Assembly: GCA_003952965.2 (NCBI GenBank)
Contig: CM025853.1
Span: 13,298,387-13,362,386 of the forward strand
Direction of reading: 5' to 3'
Length of the DNA: 64,000 nt
DNA from: Morella rubra
Lineage: Eukaryota; Streptophyta; Magnoliopsida; Fagales; Myricaceae
Part shown: positions 63,771 through 64,000 of the stretch, piece after piece
Position numbering within the stretch: position 1 is the first letter of the stretch
How the letters are laid out: each line of letters opens with the position of its first letter
The notes under the pieces: generated by a model
The model's input: only the letters and a program-made list of their open reading frames with translations
Databases searched by the model: none
Told to the model about the DNA's origin: nothing
Translations under genes and position numbers: made by a program

Positions 63771-64000
63771 GTTAAGTCATAGTTAGCCTCTTATGTTTGG
63801 GCAGAAATCAAATAGCTACCCCTAATTTTCAATCCCACAATTTGAAACCCATAACTTTCAAAACCTATCAATCTTCGCCCTCCTTTTAAATCAGACGTTT
63901 AAGTCTAACGGAAAATCATGCAAAATGACCGAAATGCCCCTCTAAGGCTAAATTTTAAAAAATAAATAAAAATAGTAAAAATCTAAGAAATAAATAGATT
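63771..64000. mobile_element. Mutator-type MITE, cut by the window edge
   Basis: GGTTAAGTCATAGTTAGCCT begins a sequence with the same layout as the 6829 MITE: CATAACTTTCAAAAC, TCTAACGGAAAA, AAAATGACCGAAATGCCCC and then AT-rich AAAAAATAAATAAA. Only the left end is within the window. Confidence 0.55.

Overview
The window is nuclear DNA from a flowering plant, most likely a eudicot. The evidence is AT-rich intergenic sequence, intronless P-class pentatricopeptide genes, a plant-type mitochondrial dicarboxylate carrier, and nested plant transposon families (CACTA, Mutator-like, hAT, Sirevirus-type copia, LINE). I see no rRNA, tRNA or CRISPR. The species cannot be named from sequence alone. Everything here comes from reading the sequence by eye; no search was run.

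Host genes sit mainly at the two ends. On the left are a mitochondrial dicarboxylate carrier (2109-3082, one apparent single-base frameshift) and a small secreted proline-rich protein (8815-9195). A second copy of the proline-rich gene, with its promoter and 3' region, lies 36.8 kb away (45616-46008), butted against a truncated Mutator-like transposase gene. On the right are two intact P-class PPR genes in tandem: 56906-59260, closest in my recollection to Arabidopsis At1g79540, and 60724-63264, closest to At2g26790. A short GC-rich reading frame without an ATG lies between them.

The middle, about 9.98-39.4 kb, is a nest of at least three transposons. An old CACTA element (CACTA-2) holds minus-strand transposase remnants, captured exons of a nucleotidyltransferase gene, a Mutator-type MITE and a solo LTR. 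A second CACTA element (CACTA-1, 17389-39035, target duplication CTA) sits inside it. A Sirevirus-like copia element (about 25079-36795, minus strand) sits inside CACTA-1, between its TNP2 and TNPA genes. CACTA-1 carries arrays totalling about 65-70 copies of a palindrome, consensus CGATCGATCG, in three blocks near its two ends; these are the most distinctive signal in the window. The Sirevirus has a 1.9-kb tandem duplication of its reverse transcriptase/RNase H region and paired GTGTCGACAC palindromes in its LTRs.

Between 39.4 and 45.4 kb is a Mutator-like element with a mudrA-type transposase (broken) and a convergent GRF zinc-finger/membrane gene that looks intact in the two exons I can read. 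Smaller elements have clear ends: an 888-bp hAT element with an 8-bp target duplication, three Mutator-like elements with perfect 9-bp duplications, and a 1.24-kb hAT with transposase remnants. At least two elements carry host gene fragments: a 1.56-kb Pack-MULE with an inositol-tetrakisphosphate kinase first exon, and a 2.1-kb long-armed element with the end of a raffinose-synthase-like gene.
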